A stretch of DNA of 64,000 nucleotides from Thiobacillus denitrificans (GCF_001530125.1 NZ_LDUG01000018.1:201171-265170), one strand, 5' to 3'; shown: positions 52,227 through 61,676, counted from the stretch's first letter. Numbers and translations: made by a program. The notes: a model not told the origin generated them from the sequence alone.

Positions 52227-53498
52227 CTATTTGACTGCGCAACACGCGCCGTCCGTTTTTTGTTGCAGGGCGTAGTGCTGGCCATCGACAAGAAACTCGG
52301 TCGGCAGGTCGACCATTTTCCACTGGCTGTTCATCGATTCCAGGCGCTTCGCCTTGACGGTAAAGGTCTTGAGGGATTCACCGTTGAAAAGATGGCGCCA
52401 GTTCTTGTCGAGAAACACGAGGCGAACGGAGTAGGTGCCTGCGGCGAGCGGAAAGCTGGGCACGATGTATTCGATTTCATGCGCGCCGCGGCTGAAAGGC
52501 ATGTTCGGCAGGAAGTCGTGCGTGCTGGCTGAGCTGATGTACACAAAATCGGTGCGGTGGGTGCCTGCCACGATTTCAAGGCCTGCAAGGTCATGCAACA
52601 ACGTGAACCTGACTCTGATGCGGAGCCTTTCGCCGGACTCGATTTCGCTCACGGCATGGCCGTGGTCGTCGAGTATGTCGATGGAGTCGATCGTGACCTC
52701 GCCGGAGCCAGAGACCTTGGCTACTGCGGCTTGATGCGCCTGGGCTTCGATTTTGGAATTGCTTTGCTGGTAGAAAAGCTCACAGACCTCGGTTGCCGTG
52801 CCGTCTGCGATGGCTTTGCCATGATCCATCAGGATGACCCGGCTGCAGATGCGCTCTACTTGCCTGATGTTGTGGCTGACCAGAAGAACGGTTCGGCCCT
52901 GGTTCTTGATGATGTCTTCCATGCGGTCGAAGCACTTGCGCTGGAATGCCAGGTCACCGACGGCCAGCACTTCGTCGACGATCAGGATTTCGGCCTCGAT
53001 GCTGGTGGCGACGGCGAAAGCGAGCTTGACCTGCATGCCTGAACTGTAACGTTTGACAGGAGTATCGATGAATTCCGCCATTTCGGCGAAGTCGACGATC
53101 TCGTCGAATTTCCTGTCGATTTCCTGTTTTGACATGCCGAGGATGGCGCCGTTGAGATAGACGTTCTCGCGCCCGGTGAAGTCCGGCACGAAACCGGCGC
53201 CCACCTCGATGAGGGGTGCGATACGGCCGTTGGCCATGACCGAACCGCGGGTGGGTGTGCTGATTTTCGCCAGCATCTTGAGGAGGGTGGACTTGCCTGC
53301 ACCGTTGTGGCCGATGATGCCGACAACTTCGCCTGGTTCGATGGCGAAGCTGACGTCATCCAGCGCCTTGAAGAGGGGGCGCTCGGGTATCGTTTTGCCC
53401 ATGAGCCGTGCTCCGGCGTTGAGCAGGGTCTGCTTGAGCCCTTGCATGGCCCCGAGGCGGTATTCTTTGGTGAGGTGGCTGACTTCGATGACAGGCAT
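52227..53498 (-). CDS. wzt: ABC transporter ATP-binding protein for polysaccharide export (Wzt)
   Basis: A 423-residue ATPase. The N-terminal 240 residues have Walker A 'GHNGAGKSTLLK', the signature 'YSSGMQVKLAFA' and Walker B 'EILIVDEVLAVGD', as in the O-antigen/capsule Wzt group. About residues 255-423 are a C-terminal Wzt_C-type beta-sandwich ('GEVTIDSIDILDDHGHAVSE'), which in characterised homologues binds the modified end of the glycan and couples completion to export. It predicts that chain termination of this polymer is sensed by Wzt. Confidence 0.94.
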   Translation of the reverse strand: MPVIEVSHLTKEYRLGAMQGLKQTLLNAGARLMGKTIPERPLFKALDDVSFAIEPGEVVGIIGHNGAGKSTLLKMLAKISTPTRGSVMANGRIAPLIEVGAGFVPDFTGRENVYLNGAILGMSKQEIDRKFDEIVDFAEMAEFIDTPVKRYSSGMQVKLAFAVATSIEAEILIVDEVLAVGDLAFQRKCFDRMEDIIKNQGRTVLLVSHNIRQVERICSRVILMDHGKAIADGTATEVCELFYQQSNSKIEAQAHQAAVAKVSGSGEVTIDSIDILDDHGHAVSEIESGERLRIRVRFTLLHDLAGLEIVAGTHRTDFVYISSASTHDFLPNMPFSRGAHEIEYIVPSFPLAAGTYSVRLVFLDKNWRHLFNGESLKTFTVKAKRLESMNSQWKMVDLPTEFLVDGQHYALQQKTDGACCAVK

Positions 53499-53507
53499 GG
53501 CGTGTAC

Positions 53508-54326
53508 TCAGATGACGTCGGCGAAATAGCTTTCCGCGCGCTTGAAGTAAAGGTAGCTGAGCGGCAGCAGGATGACGATCATGATTGCCCCCGGGATCAT
53601 GGCGTTCAGATCCGGCGGCGCCCCCCGCAGGACGACATTCTGGAAGGCATCGATGATGCCAGCCAGGGGGTTGAGGGTGTACAGGGTATAGAGCGTATCG
53701 GACCACTCGCCTGCGGCCTGCTGCACCAGCAGTTTGTCCTTGACCAGTTGCAGGGGGTAGATGACCGGGGAAATGTACATCAGTAGGGAGAGCATCACCG
53801 GCAGGGCCGCACCTACATCGCGGTAATAAACATTGATGGCCGCGCCGGCGAAGGCGATGGTGAGCGCTGCGAGGATGGTGTAGGCGATGATGAGGGGCAC
53901 CCACAGGATGTAAATGCTGGGCATCATCTGGTACCAGACCATCAGCCCCGCCAGGATGACAAAGCTGATGCCCAGTTCAACCAGCTTGGTGAGGACGGAG
54001 GTGATGGGGAAGATCTCGCGCGGAAAGTAGATTTTCTTGATCAGCGCCGTGTTGCCGACGACGCTGGTGACCCCTTCGGACGTGGATTCCTGAAAGAATG
54101 TCCACGGCATGAGCGCAGCGAAAACCAGGATGGGATAGGGAATGTCGCCGCTTTCGATGCCGACGAAGCTCTTCACCAGGGTGAAGATCAGCATGAGCAT
54201 GACCGGCTTGAGGATGGCCCAGGCGATGCCCAGGTAGGCCTGCTTGTAGCGCAGGGTGACGTTCTTCCACGCCAGCGTGGCCATCAGTTCGCGGTAGTCG
54301 TAGAGGTTCTTGGCGATGGTGAGCAT
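53508..54326 (-). CDS. wzm: ABC transporter permease for polysaccharide export (Wzm)
   Basis: A 272-residue ABC-2 permease beginning 'MLTIAKNLYDYRELMATLAW', with 'LRYKQAYLGIAWAILKPVM' and 'YFPREIFPITSVLTKLVELG', both typical of Wzm/KpsM proteins. Six TM segments are evident. The ATG at 54326 gives the family N-terminus; an upstream in-frame extension is not supported. It is the first clear gene of the 20-kb leftward cluster and pairs with the Wzt gene 9 bases downstream. Confidence 0.94.
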   Translation of the reverse strand: MLTIAKNLYDYRELMATLAWKNVTLRYKQAYLGIAWAILKPVMLMLIFTLVKSFVGIESGDIPYPILVFAALMPWTFFQESTSEGVTSVVGNTALIKKIYFPREIFPITSVLTKLVELGISFVILAGLMVWYQMMPSIYILWVPLIIAYTILAALTIAFAGAAINVYYRDVGAALPVMLSLLMYISPVIYPLQLVKDKLLVQQAAGEWSDTLYTLYTLNPLAGIIDAFQNVVLRGAPPDLNAMIPGAIMIVILLPLSYLYFKRAESYFADVI

Positions 54327-54648
54327 GGGGTTAGGTATTGCCTGATTGTGAAGCGGTTTTCTTTTCCCGCTTCGAATCGTCATCAACAATGGTTTTGAGA
54401 TCAAATCGGGCGGGTTTCCACTGCAGTGCCTGGCTGCCTGCAGATTCTTTGGCCACTCGCGGTAATGGTTCATTGCTAGCTGCTACGTCGCGATATGCCG
54501 TTGATCGGTTGTCAACCATGACGACATCGCAACGCCGGCGCGAACCCATAAACCCCGCCCCACCGCCGACGAGCGGGCGATGTGGTGCGCTTGGAGTGAT
54601 GGGGGCGGATGGGATCATGGGTGGCTATTGTAAATGCAGAAGATGTTA
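54327..54648. other. Leader region of the second polysaccharide cluster
   Basis: About 320 bases lie between wzm and the possible -24/-12 element. On the minus strand a 95-codon frame (54618 down to 54331) ends 4 bases before the wzm ATG, coding a hydrophilic protein with 'FDLKTIVDDDSKREKKTASQ'. It has no ribosome site and no recognised homologue, so it is not called as a gene. A long 5' leader is the other possibility. Confidence 0.35.
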
Positions 54649-54663
54649 GCAAGGGGTGTGCCA
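54648..54663 (-). promoter_or_regulatory. Possible sigma-54 -24/-12 element upstream of wzm
   Basis: Read on the minus strand, TGGCACACCCCTTGCT matches TGGCACG-N4-TTGCW with one mismatch (G to A at the seventh base) and correct spacing. Transcription would begin near 54637, 311 bases before wzm. Caution is needed, because the surrounding bases belong to a diverged repeat (see 55973-55988), where the -12 C is lost. Confidence 0.4.
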
Positions 54664-54778
54664 AAAAGTGACGCCTTACTCTTGAGTGGCTGGGGTAGGG
54701 GGTGGCGGTGGGAGGCTGGGTTTTGTTGGGTTGAGCAGGCCATCCGGCACGGGGGCGGCCACCCACAGCAGCGCGGAC

Positions 54779-55030
54779 CTGTAGGAGGGGCGCCCCCGTG
54801 CCGATTTTCGCGCCGTCGCAATCTCCACGGCATCGGGCCGGGGGCGGCCCTCCTACAACAGCGGGTGAGGCGACCGGCCGTAGGTTGGGCTGCCAAGCCC
54901 AACGCATTCAACAGCGGGTGAGGCGGCCGGCCGTAGGTTGGGCTGCCAAGCCCAACGCATTGGACTGCGCTTGCCAGGAATGGGCTTATGCGTCTGGTGT
55001 GTTGGGCTGAATGAAATGAAGCCCAACACG
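54779..55030. repeat. TAGGAGG hairpin followed by two GTTGGGCT palindromes
   Basis: 'tgtaggaggggcgcccccgt' at 54780 pairs with 'cgggccgggggcggccctcc' ending near 54857. Then 'taggttgggctgccaagccc' occurs at 54880 and again at 54933, with 'gttgggctgaatgaaatgaa' and 'gcccaac' further on. It continues to within 20 bases of the HepT stop. Confidence 0.82.
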
Positions 55031-55044
55031 CGCGCCCGCCGCGA

Positions 55045-55470
55045 TTATTGCGGTGACTTCGGTATGGGCGGGGCCAGTAAAAATTCGGTTACGAACGCGT
55101 GGCGTCCCTGGCTGACCAGCTCAAGTACTTTGGTCATGTCGATGTTCATGTAGTCGTGCACGATGCGGTTACGCAGACCGATTACCGCGTTCCAGGCGGG
55201 AAGTTGCGCTTGCTCAATCTCGCCATGCCGCACCAGGGCTGCGAAGGCATCGTAAGCCGAGATGGGGACGGTTTCGCCGCTGGCTTTCAGTAGTTGCTTG
55301 GCCTTGCCGATAGCGTTTTCAATAAGCACCTGCAAGGCATGCAACACCCCATTTTGCTCAAGCGGAGTCAGCATGAGGCCTTCCGTCAAACGTTGCCTGG
55401 CCACGTCCAGCAACGCCGATTGCTCTGTGGCAATGCGCGCGGTTTCTGCATGGTAGAGGTCAAGCCGCAT
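55045..55470 (-). CDS. hepT: HepT-like ribonuclease toxin (HEPN, DUF86), pair 1
   Basis: A 141-residue all-helical HEPN protein. It contains 'GLRNRIVHDYMNIDMTKV', which fits the catalytic R-x4-H-x-Y motif exactly (RNRIVHDY). In characterised systems the toxin cleaves RNA and is silenced when MntA adenylylates the Tyr. The start ATG at 55470 lies inside the end of the MntA gene (11-base overlap), the standard antitoxin-first order. Confidence 0.88.
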   Translation of the reverse strand: MRLDLYHAETARIATEQSALLDVARQRLTEGLMLTPLEQNGVLHALQVLIENAIGKAKQLLKASGETVPISAYDAFAALVRHGEIEQAQLPAWNAVIGLRNRIVHDYMNIDMTKVLELVSQGRHAFVTEFLLAPPIPKSPQ

Positions 55471-55888
55471 GGGCGCGCTCCCAGTAAAAGTCTTCCAGTT
55501 CACGCCAGGTCCGGGTCAGGAAGCGCGCCCAGGCCAGGGTGTCCTCGCCTTTGAGCACGACCCCATCTTCCGCGGCGTTGGCACGCATGGCCAGGTTGGC
55601 GCGGGGAAGGTCGATCAGATCAATGTCTTCAGGCGCGGTGCCCAGGATAGTTGCAATGCTTCGGCGCAGGTTTTCCTGGGCGCCGAGCAGCGCAAGCCAG
55701 TCAGCCTGCGGGTGCCATTTAAGGGCAATATCCCAGTCGCTTGTCGTGCGTGCGGTTCCTTGGGCACGGCTGCCAACCAGTACTGCGAATTCCAGTTCGG
55801 GTACGCCCGATAGCAATTGCCCCAGCAAAGCCGGTTGCGGGTCTGTCTGCGTTGGGTGCCTGGATGGAGGTGTCTGGGCGTGTTTCAT
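55460..55888 (-). CDS. mntA: MntA-like minimal nucleotidyltransferase antitoxin, pair 1
   Basis: A 142-residue nucleotidyltransferase with the G-S-x10-DxD motif in 'AVLVGSRAQGTARTTSDWD' and the second Asp in 'WDIALKW'. It would AMPylate the Tyr of the partner HepT and so neutralise it. It has a 25-residue polar N-terminal extension ('KHAQTPPSRHPTQTDPQP'). An inverted repeat TTGTTG-N6-CAACAA at 55960-55977 lies upstream and may serve as an operator. Confidence 0.86.
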   Translation of the reverse strand: MKHAQTPPSRHPTQTDPQPALLGQLLSGVPELEFAVLVGSRAQGTARTTSDWDIALKWHPQADWLALLGAQENLRRSIATILGTAPEDIDLIDLPRANLAMRANAAEDGVVLKGEDTLAWARFLTRTWRELEDFYWERAHAA

Positions 55889-55959
55889 CGTTTGTTCCTG
55901 AACGCGTCTACAGTTTGAGCATTGTGCGCTTGCCTGCCGGATCACTGCCGATATTCTAG

Positions 55960-55977
55960 TTGTTGAATCGACAACAA
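55960..55977. promoter_or_regulatory. Short inverted repeat upstream of pair 1, possible operator
   Basis: TTGTTG at 55960-55965 and CAACAA at 55972-55977 form perfect 6-base arms around AATCGA, about 75 bases before the antitoxin ATG. Toxin-antitoxin operons are often autoregulated through such sites. There is no direct evidence of binding. Confidence 0.3.
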
Positions 55978-56080
55978 GGTATGTGCCAAATAGTAACGCG
56001 CTCTCCCTTGAGGGGGATGACGGAGGGAGGCCGGGTGTTGCTGATTTGATCAAGTGCTTCGGCCCCGGGCGGGCTTCATC

Positions 56081-56330
56081 CTGTAGGAGCCCCCGCAAGG
56101 GAGAGGCGGTGGTTGTAAGCCGATAAATCGGCAACAACCACGCACCGGCGCCTTTATGCCCTCTGGGTACTCGCCGCGAATTTCGCGCCGATGCAAGCTC
56201 CACGGCATCGGCCCGGGGGCGGGCCTCCTACATGGTGAGAAGTCCGTAGATTGGACTACGCCTGCGTTCGCTGGGCATGGGTGTCATGCGAAGGCGTGTT
56301 GGGCTTCACTTCATTCAGCCCAATCTACGC
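56081..56330. repeat. Long-form TAGGAGG repeat and a GATTGGACTACG/CCCAATC inverted repeat
   Basis: 'tgtaggagcccccgcaaggg' at 56082, the 'aacaaccacgcaccggcgcc' module near 56135 and 'gggggcgggcctcctaca' ending at 56232 form one long element. It is followed by 'gtagattggactacgcctgc' with 'cattcagcccaatctacg' at the far end. The gap between the two toxin-antitoxin pairs is filled by these repeats and a diverged copy of the 54650-54730 sequence. Confidence 0.78.
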
Positions 56331-56747
56331 ATGCTTTTCCATATGGTTGATGATTGCAGCGGCGAAAGCGGAAAAGTCCACTATGTGACGGGTGGCGATG
56401 TGGAAGGTGATCTGCCAGTCAATGGTTTCGTAATTGTGGATTGCGATATTGCGAAAGCCGACTGCTTTTTTCATGCGCAACGCGAGTTCAGGACTGATCA
56501 GCCCCATGTTGGCCAGAACGTCGAATGTTTGGCCCATCGTGTCTGGTGCGGGTTGATCGCTGTTTGCGATCAGGTGCGTTCCGATATCTACGCTGATCTG
56601 AACCGCACGCGTGAGGTTGAGGGTGAGCACATCCTGGGCGTCGGGATCGTGCTCGAGTTCTGCAAAGGTGGCAGGCGTTTTCTGCTGGACCCGCATCAAG
56701 CAGCGTCTCAGGGATTCAAGCTTTTGCTCGATTACTTGCCGATCCAT
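56325..56747 (-). CDS. hepT: HepT-like ribonuclease toxin (HEPN), pair 2
   Basis: A 140-residue helical HEPN protein with 'VGFRNIAIHNYETIDWQI', again fitting R-x4-H-x-Y (RNIAIHNY). The protein is only distantly similar to the toxin of pair 1, so the pairs are not a recent tandem duplication. Its start lies inside the antitoxin gene (16-base overlap). The last codons enter the adjoining repeat. Confidence 0.9.
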   Translation of the reverse strand: MDRQVIEQKLESLRRCLMRVQQKTPATFAELEHDPDAQDVLTLNLTRAVQISVDIGTHLIANSDQPAPDTMGQTFDVLANMGLISPELALRMKKAVGFRNIAIHNYETIDWQITFHIATRHIVDFSAFAAAIINHMEKHA

Positions 56748-57139
56748 GCCAGTCTCCGCTCGGACAGGATGCGGTTGCGATAGGGCAGAAAGTCGGCTTC
56801 GTCAAATACATGTCGAGTCAGAAGGGCCGCGTATGCTTCGTCGCTGCCCAGCAGTCTTACACCGTGTTTTAGAATTTGTCCCAGCAAGGGTTCGCCAGCG
56901 TGTTTGAGATCGATCAGGTCGATCGGCAGGCCGGTGGCTTGGGCGAGCTTTTCGATCAGCGCGATTTTGCCGGCGGCAGTCAGCGGGGCGGACGTCTGCA
57001 CAGCAAGGTCAAGATCGCTGTCGGGTGTGGCGCGCCCGGTTGCACGGGAGCCGAACAGGATCGCCAGGCGCACGCCACCGTGTTCGGTCAGGGATTGCCT
57101 GAGGAGGTGACGCAGATCGGATTGGGCGCGCGTGTCCAT
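56732..57139 (-). CDS. mntA: MntA-like minimal nucleotidyltransferase antitoxin, pair 2
   Basis: A 135-residue nucleotidyltransferase with 'AILFGSRATGRATPDSDLD' and 'DLDLAVQT', the full catalytic signature. A later acidic strand 'LPIDLIDL' completes the site. It precedes and overlaps its HepT gene. Partner specificity between the two neighbouring pairs cannot be read from the sequence. Confidence 0.9.
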   Translation of the reverse strand: MDTRAQSDLRHLLRQSLTEHGGVRLAILFGSRATGRATPDSDLDLAVQTSAPLTAAGKIALIEKLAQATGLPIDLIDLKHAGEPLLGQILKHGVRLLGSDEAYAALLTRHVFDEADFLPYRNRILSERRLAWIGK

Positions 57140-57231
57140 GAACGGATTATGGGTTGAGTTGGCCGGGTTGCAAAGCTGCAGCGGGAATGTTGGGCTTCAC
57201 GATATTCCGCCTACCTCTGTGGGAATGCCCG

Positions 57232-57915
57232 CAAGGGGGAGGCCGCTGAAGGCCCGCAAGGCGGGATGGATAAGAGTTCGTATGCGGCAACAACTACGCA
57301 CCGTCGCTCTCGCGGCGCAACCTTTTCGGCATCGGCCCGGGGGCGGGCCTGCCACAACAACGCGGACTTGTGGGAGGGGCGCCCCCGCCTCGATTTTCGC
57401 GCCGTCGCAATCTCCACGGCATCGGGCCGGGGGCGGCCCTCCTACAACAGCGGGCGAGGCGGCCGGCCGTAGGTTGGGCTGCCAAGCCCAACGCATTGGA
57501 CTTGTGGGAGGGGGCGCCCCCGCCTTGATTTTCGCGCGGGCTTGTGGGAGGGGCGCCCCCGCCCCGATTTTCGCGCCGTCGCAATCTCCACGGCACCGGG
57601 CCGGGGGCGACCCTCCTACAACAGCGGGCGAGGCGACCGGCCGTAGGTTGGGCTGCCAAGCCCAACGCATTGGACTTGTGGGAGGGGCGCCCCCGCCCCG
57701 ATTTTCGCGCCGTCGCAATCTCCACGGCACCGGGCCGGGGCGGCCCTCCTACAACAGCGGGCGAGGCGACCGGCCGTAGGTTGGGCTGCCAAGCCCAACG
57801 CATTGGGCTTGTGGGAGGGGCGCCCCCGCCCCGATTTTCGCGCCGTCGCAATCTCCACGGCATCGGGCCGGGGGCGGCCCTCCTACAACAGCGCGGATTT
57901 GTGGGAGGGCCCGCC
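57232..57915. repeat. Tandem array of palindromic repeats, about 133-bp period
   Basis: Units starting 'cttgtgggaggggcgccccc' occur at 57367, 57541, 57675 and 57808, with a partial one at 57501. Each runs through 'cgattttcgcgccgtcgcaa', 'ctcctacaacagcgggcgag' and 'taggttgggctgccaagccc'. Each unit therefore joins the TAGGAGG hairpin and the GTTGGGCT palindrome into a composite. A long-form module lies before it at 57232-57357. Open frames across the array are low-complexity artefacts. Confidence 0.9.
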
Positions 57916-58083
57916 GTTGGGCTGATGGAGTGCTTTGCTTCGCTCGCGAGATAAAAAATGACTTGTCGCCGGGCTGTCCCCGGCCAACGGTCGGCAGTCC
58001 TGCCGCGTTCCCCCCACCGTGAACAGCGAAACCCCCGCCAAGCACGCTAAAATGCGGCTTTCCCGAAAAGCCGCTGATCCGCC
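57916..58083. other. Region upstream of glyQ
   Basis: After the repeat array comes non-coding sequence with a hairpin GCGGCTT-N7-AAGCCGC (about 58054-58074) just before the glyQ start, and a possible -10 box TAAAAT at 58048-58053 without a matching -35. The hairpin sits in the likely leader and may affect expression. No other feature was seen. Confidence 0.45.
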
Positions 58084-59007
58084 GTGAAACCCACCTTTCA
58101 GGACATTATCCTCACCCTGCAACGCTACTGGGCCGAGCGCGGCTGCGCGCTGCTGCAGCCCTACGACATGGAGGTCGGCGCGGGGACTTCGCACACCGCG
58201 ACTTTTCTGCGTGCGCTGGGGCCCGAGCCCTGGAAGGCGGCCTACGTGCAGCCCAGTCGCCGGCCCAAGGACGGCCGCTACGGCGACAACCCCAACCGGC
58301 TGCAGCACTATTACCAGTTTCAGGTAGTGCTGAAACCGGCGCCGGTCGACATTCTGGAGCTGTATCTCGGCTCGCTCGAAGCGTTGGGGTTTGATCTGAA
58401 AAAGAACGACGTGCGTTTCGTCGAGGACGACTGGGAAAACCCCACGCTGGGCGCCTGGGGGCTGGGCTGGGAGGTGTGGCTGAACGGCATGGAGGTGACG
58501 CAGTTCACCTACTTCCAGCAGGTCGGCGGCATCGACTGCAAGCCGATTACCGGCGAGATCACCTACGGTCTGGAACGCCTGGCGATGTACCTGCAGGGCG
58601 TCGAAAGCGTGTACGACCTGACCTGGACCGAGGGACTGAGCTATCGCGATGTCTATCACCAGAACGAGGTCGAGCAGTCGACCTACAACTTCGAGCACAG
58701 CGATGTCGAGTTCCTGCTCACCGCCTTTGCCGCGCACGAGAAAAAGGCGCAGGAACTGGTGGCGGTGCAGCTCGCGCTGCCGGCGTATGAACAGGTGCTG
58801 AAGGCCGCCCACACCTTCAACCTGCTCGACGCGCGCGGCGCGATTTCGGTGACCGAGCGCGCTGCCTACATCGGCCGCATCCGCAACCTCGCGCGGGCAG
58901 TGGCGAAGAGCTATCTCGACAGCCGCGCGCGGCTGGGTTTTCCGATGGCGCCCAAGGCCTGGGCAGACGAAGTGCTGGCACAGATTGAAAAGAAGGCCGC
59001 AGCATGA
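58084..59007 (+). CDS. glyQ: Glycine--tRNA ligase alpha subunit
   Basis: A 307-residue protein that with GlyS forms the alpha2beta2 glycyl-tRNA synthetase and holds the catalytic core. '[30 protein letters not shown]' region markers, '[14 protein letters not shown]' and '[13 protein letters not shown]' are diagnostic. The start is a GTG at 58084. Its stop overlaps the glyS ATG by 4 bases. Confidence 0.97.
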   Translation: MKPTFQDIILTLQRYWAERGCALLQPYDMEVGAGTSHTATFLRALGPEPWKAAYVQPSRRPKDGRYGDNPNRLQHYYQFQVVLKPAPVDILELYLGSLEALGFDLKKNDVRFVEDDWENPTLGAWGLGWEVWLNGMEVTQFTYFQQVGGIDCKPITGEITYGLERLAMYLQGVESVYDLTWTEGLSYRDVYHQNEVEQSTYNFEHSDVEFLLTAFAAHEKKAQELVAVQLALPAYEQVLKAAHTFNLLDARGAISVTERAAYIGRIRNLARAVAKSYLDSRARLGFPMAPKAWADEVLAQIEKKAAA

Positions 59008-61109
59008 CCGCCGCAAACTTGCTGGTTGAACTCTTCGTCGAAGAACTGCCGCCCAAGGCGCTGAAGAAGCTGGGCGAGGCCTTTGCCGCCGCGCTGGCCG
59101 AAAGCCTGGTGGCGCAGGGGCTGGCCGAGGCGGCGGCAGTCGTCACCGGATTTGCCTCGCCGCGCCGTCTCGGCGTGCGCATCGAAGGCGTGCTGGCGCG
59201 CGCTACCGACCGGCCGCTGTCGACCAAGCTGATGCCGGTGAATGTCGGCCTGGACGCGGCGGGCCAGGCGACGCCTGCGCTGCTTAAGCGACTGGCGGCG
59301 CTCGGCGCCGATGAATCGGTGGTCGGCCAGCTGCGCCGCGCGGTGGATGGCAAGAGCGAGGTGCTGTTTTACGACAGCATCGCGCCCGGCACGACGCTTG
59401 CCGACGGCCTGCAGCGCGCGCTCGAATCCGCGATGGCGAAGCTGCCGATCCCGAAGGTGATGCAGTACCAACTGGCGGACGGCTGGAGCAGCGTCCATTT
59501 CGTGCGTCCGGTGCACGGGCTGGTTGCGCTGCATGGCATCGACGTGGTGCCGCTGTCGGTGCTGGGCCTGACGGCCGGGCGCGACACGCAGGGCCATCGC
59601 TTCGAGGCGCGCGTCAGCCCGGTGGTGATCCACAGCGCCGACAGCTATGCCGGCCAATTGAAGGACGAGGGCGCGGTGATCGCCAGCTTTGCCGAGCGCC
59701 GTGCCGAGATCGTTCGCCAGCTGCAGACGGCAGCCGCGCTCTCGGGTTTGACCCCGGTCGAGGACGACGCCCTGCTCGACGAGGTGACCGCGCTGGTCGA
59801 ACGCCCGAACGTGCTGGTCGGCCAGTTCGAGGAAGCCTACCTCGAAGTGCCGCAGGAATGCCTGATCCTGACCATGAAGGCGAACCAGAAATACTTCCCG
59901 TTATTGGATAAAAGCGGGAAGTTGACCAACCGGTTTCTCATCGTCTCCAACATCTCGCCCGCCGATGCGTCTGCCGTGATTCAAGGCAACGAGCGCGTGG
60001 TGCGCCCGCGTCTGGCCGACGCCAGGTTCTTCTACGACCAGGACCGCAAGAAGGCGCTTGATTCGCGCGTGCTGGGGCTGGCCAAGGTGGTGTACCACAA
60101 CAGGCTCGGCACCCAGGGCGAGCGCGTCACCCGGGTGCAGGCGATCGCCCGCGCCATCGGCGAGCGGATCGGCGGCGAGGCGCTGGCGCTGAAAGCCGAT
60201 CAGGCCGCGCTGCTGGCCAAGGCCGATCTGCTGACCGACATGGTCGGCGAGTTTCCCGAGCTGCAGGGCATCATGGGGCGCTATTACGCGCTGCACGACG
60301 GGCTGGCCGACGACATCGCCTTTGCCATCGAGGACCACTACAAGCCGCGCTTTGCCGGCGACGAGCTGCCGCGCAGCGACGTCGGCGTGTGCGTGGCGCT
60401 GGCGGACAAGCTGGAGACCCTGACCGGCCTGTTCGGCATCGGGCAGATCCCGACCGGCGACAAGGATCCGTTTGCGCTGCGCCGCCATGCGCTGGGCGTG
60501 ATCCGCATGCTGACCGAGAAGAATTTGCCATTGAGCCTGGACGCTCTTGTCAATACCGCCTTCGCCGCTTTCCCGCAGGGATTGCTGGGACAGGCACACA
60601 CTGATGTGTACCTGTTTATGTTCGAGCGTCTCAGTGGCGCGATGCGCGAACAGGGCTACTCCGCGAACGAGGTCGATGCGGTACTGAGCCTGAACCCGAC
60701 GCAGATCTATCTGGTGCCGAAGCAACTGGAGGCAGTGCGTGCCTTCGCTGCACTGCCGGAAGCAGCAGCGCTTGCCGCGGCCAACAAGCGCGTCGGCAAC
60801 ATCCTGAAAAAAGCCGAGGGCGAGGTGGGCGGCGCGGTCAATCCGGCCTTGTTCGCCGAGGCGGCGGAAACAGCGCTGTTTGCCGCGCTTGGCGACATTG
60901 CCCCGCGCGCCGACGCCGCGTTTGCCGCCGGCGATTACACCGCCTCGCTGCAGGCCCTGGCGACCCTGAAGGCCCCGGTCGACGCCTTCTTCGACCAGGT
61001 GATGGTGAACGCAGACGATCCCGCCCTCAAGGCCAACCGGCTGGCGCTGCTGAACCAGCTGCACCAGACCATGAACCGGGTGGCGGACTTGTCGCGACTG
61101 GCGGCGTAA
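59004..61109 (+). CDS. glyS: Glycine--tRNA ligase beta subunit
   Basis: A 701-residue beta subunit beginning '[20 protein letters not shown]'. It includes '[20 protein letters not shown]' and '[14 protein letters not shown]', both typical, and a C-terminal anticodon-binding region. Length matches the family (about 690-720). It is co-translated with glyQ. Confidence 0.97.
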   Translation: MTAANLLVELFVEELPPKALKKLGEAFAAALAESLVAQGLAEAAAVVTGFASPRRLGVRIEGVLARATDRPLSTKLMPVNVGLDAAGQATPALLKRLAALGADESVVGQLRRAVDGKSEVLFYDSIAPGTTLADGLQRALESAMAKLPIPKVMQYQLADGWSSVHFVRPVHGLVALHGIDVVPLSVLGLTAGRDTQGHRFEARVSPVVIHSADSYAGQLKDEGAVIASFAERRAEIVRQLQTAAALSGLTPVEDDALLDEVTALVERPNVLVGQFEEAYLEVPQECLILTMKANQKYFPLLDKSGKLTNRFLIVSNISPADASAVIQGNERVVRPRLADARFFYDQDRKKALDSRVLGLAKVVYHNRLGTQGERVTRVQAIARAIGERIGGEALALKADQAALLAKADLLTDMVGEFPELQGIMGRYYALHDGLADDIAFAIEDHYKPRFAGDELPRSDVGVCVALADKLETLTGLFGIGQIPTGDKDPFALRRHALGVIRMLTEKNLPLSLDALVNTAFAAFPQGLLGQAHTDVYLFMFERLSGAMREQGYSANEVDAVLSLNPTQIYLVPKQLEAVRAFAALPEAAALAAANKRVGNILKKAEGEVGGAVNPALFAEAAETALFAALGDIAPRADAAFAAGDYTASLQALATLKAPVDAFFDQVMVNADDPALKANRLALLNQLHQTMNRVADLSRLAA

Positions 61110-61139
61110 TATGGGCCTTGAAACGGCAGGAGTTTAGCC

Positions 61140-61676
61140 ATGAATCTCATCATTCTCGACCGTGACGGCGTCATCAATTTCGACTCCGACCAGTTCATCA
61201 AGACTCCCGACGAATGGAAACCCATTCCCGGCAGCCTGGAAGCGATCGCGCGGCTGACGCGCGAGGGCTGGCGCGTGGTGGTGGCGACCAACCAGTCGGG
61301 CCTGGCGCGTGGGCTGTTCGAGATGGCGACGCTCAATGCCATCCACACCAAGATGCACAAGGCGGTGGGGCAGGCGGGCGGGCGCATCGAGGCGGTGTTT
61401 TATTGCCCGCATTCGGCCGAAATGGATTGCGGCTGCCGCAAACCCAAGCCGGGGCTGCTCGACGAAATCGCCGTGCGCTATGGTCGCGACCTGCGCGACG
61501 TGCCCGCCGTCGGCGATTCGCTGCGCGACCTGCTGGCGGCGGCCAGCGTGGGCGCCCGCCCGCTGCTGGTGAAAACCGGCAAGGGCGAGAAAACGCTGGC
61601 GGCAGGCGGCCTACCCGAGAACACGCCGGTGTTTGCCGACTTGAGCGAGGCCGTCGAATTCCTGCTCAAGGCTTAA
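61140..61676 (+). CDS. gmhB: D-glycero-beta-D-manno-heptose-1,7-bisphosphate 7-phosphatase
   Basis: A 178-residue HAD-family phosphatase: 'LIILDRDGVINFDSD' holds the catalytic DxD, 'VVVATNQSGLARG' motif II, and 'FYCPHSAEMDCGCRKPKP' the zinc-binding Cys/His set specific to GmhB. It makes heptose 1-phosphate for lipopolysaccharide core. Its TAA stop at 61674-61676 is also the first bases of the inverted-repeat element that follows. Confidence 0.94.
   Translation: MNLIILDRDGVINFDSDQFIKTPDEWKPIPGSLEAIARLTREGWRVVVATNQSGLARGLFEMATLNAIHTKMHKAVGQAGGRIEAVFYCPHSAEMDCGCRKPKPGLLDEIAVRYGRDLRDVPAVGDSLRDLLAAASVGARPLLVKTGKGEKTLAAGGLPENTPVFADLSEAVEFLLKA

Noticed and set aside
57132-57954. Several 130-215-codon frames in the repeat array
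   Set aside because: They are translations of GC-rich palindromes with no start context and no similarity beyond the repeat itself.
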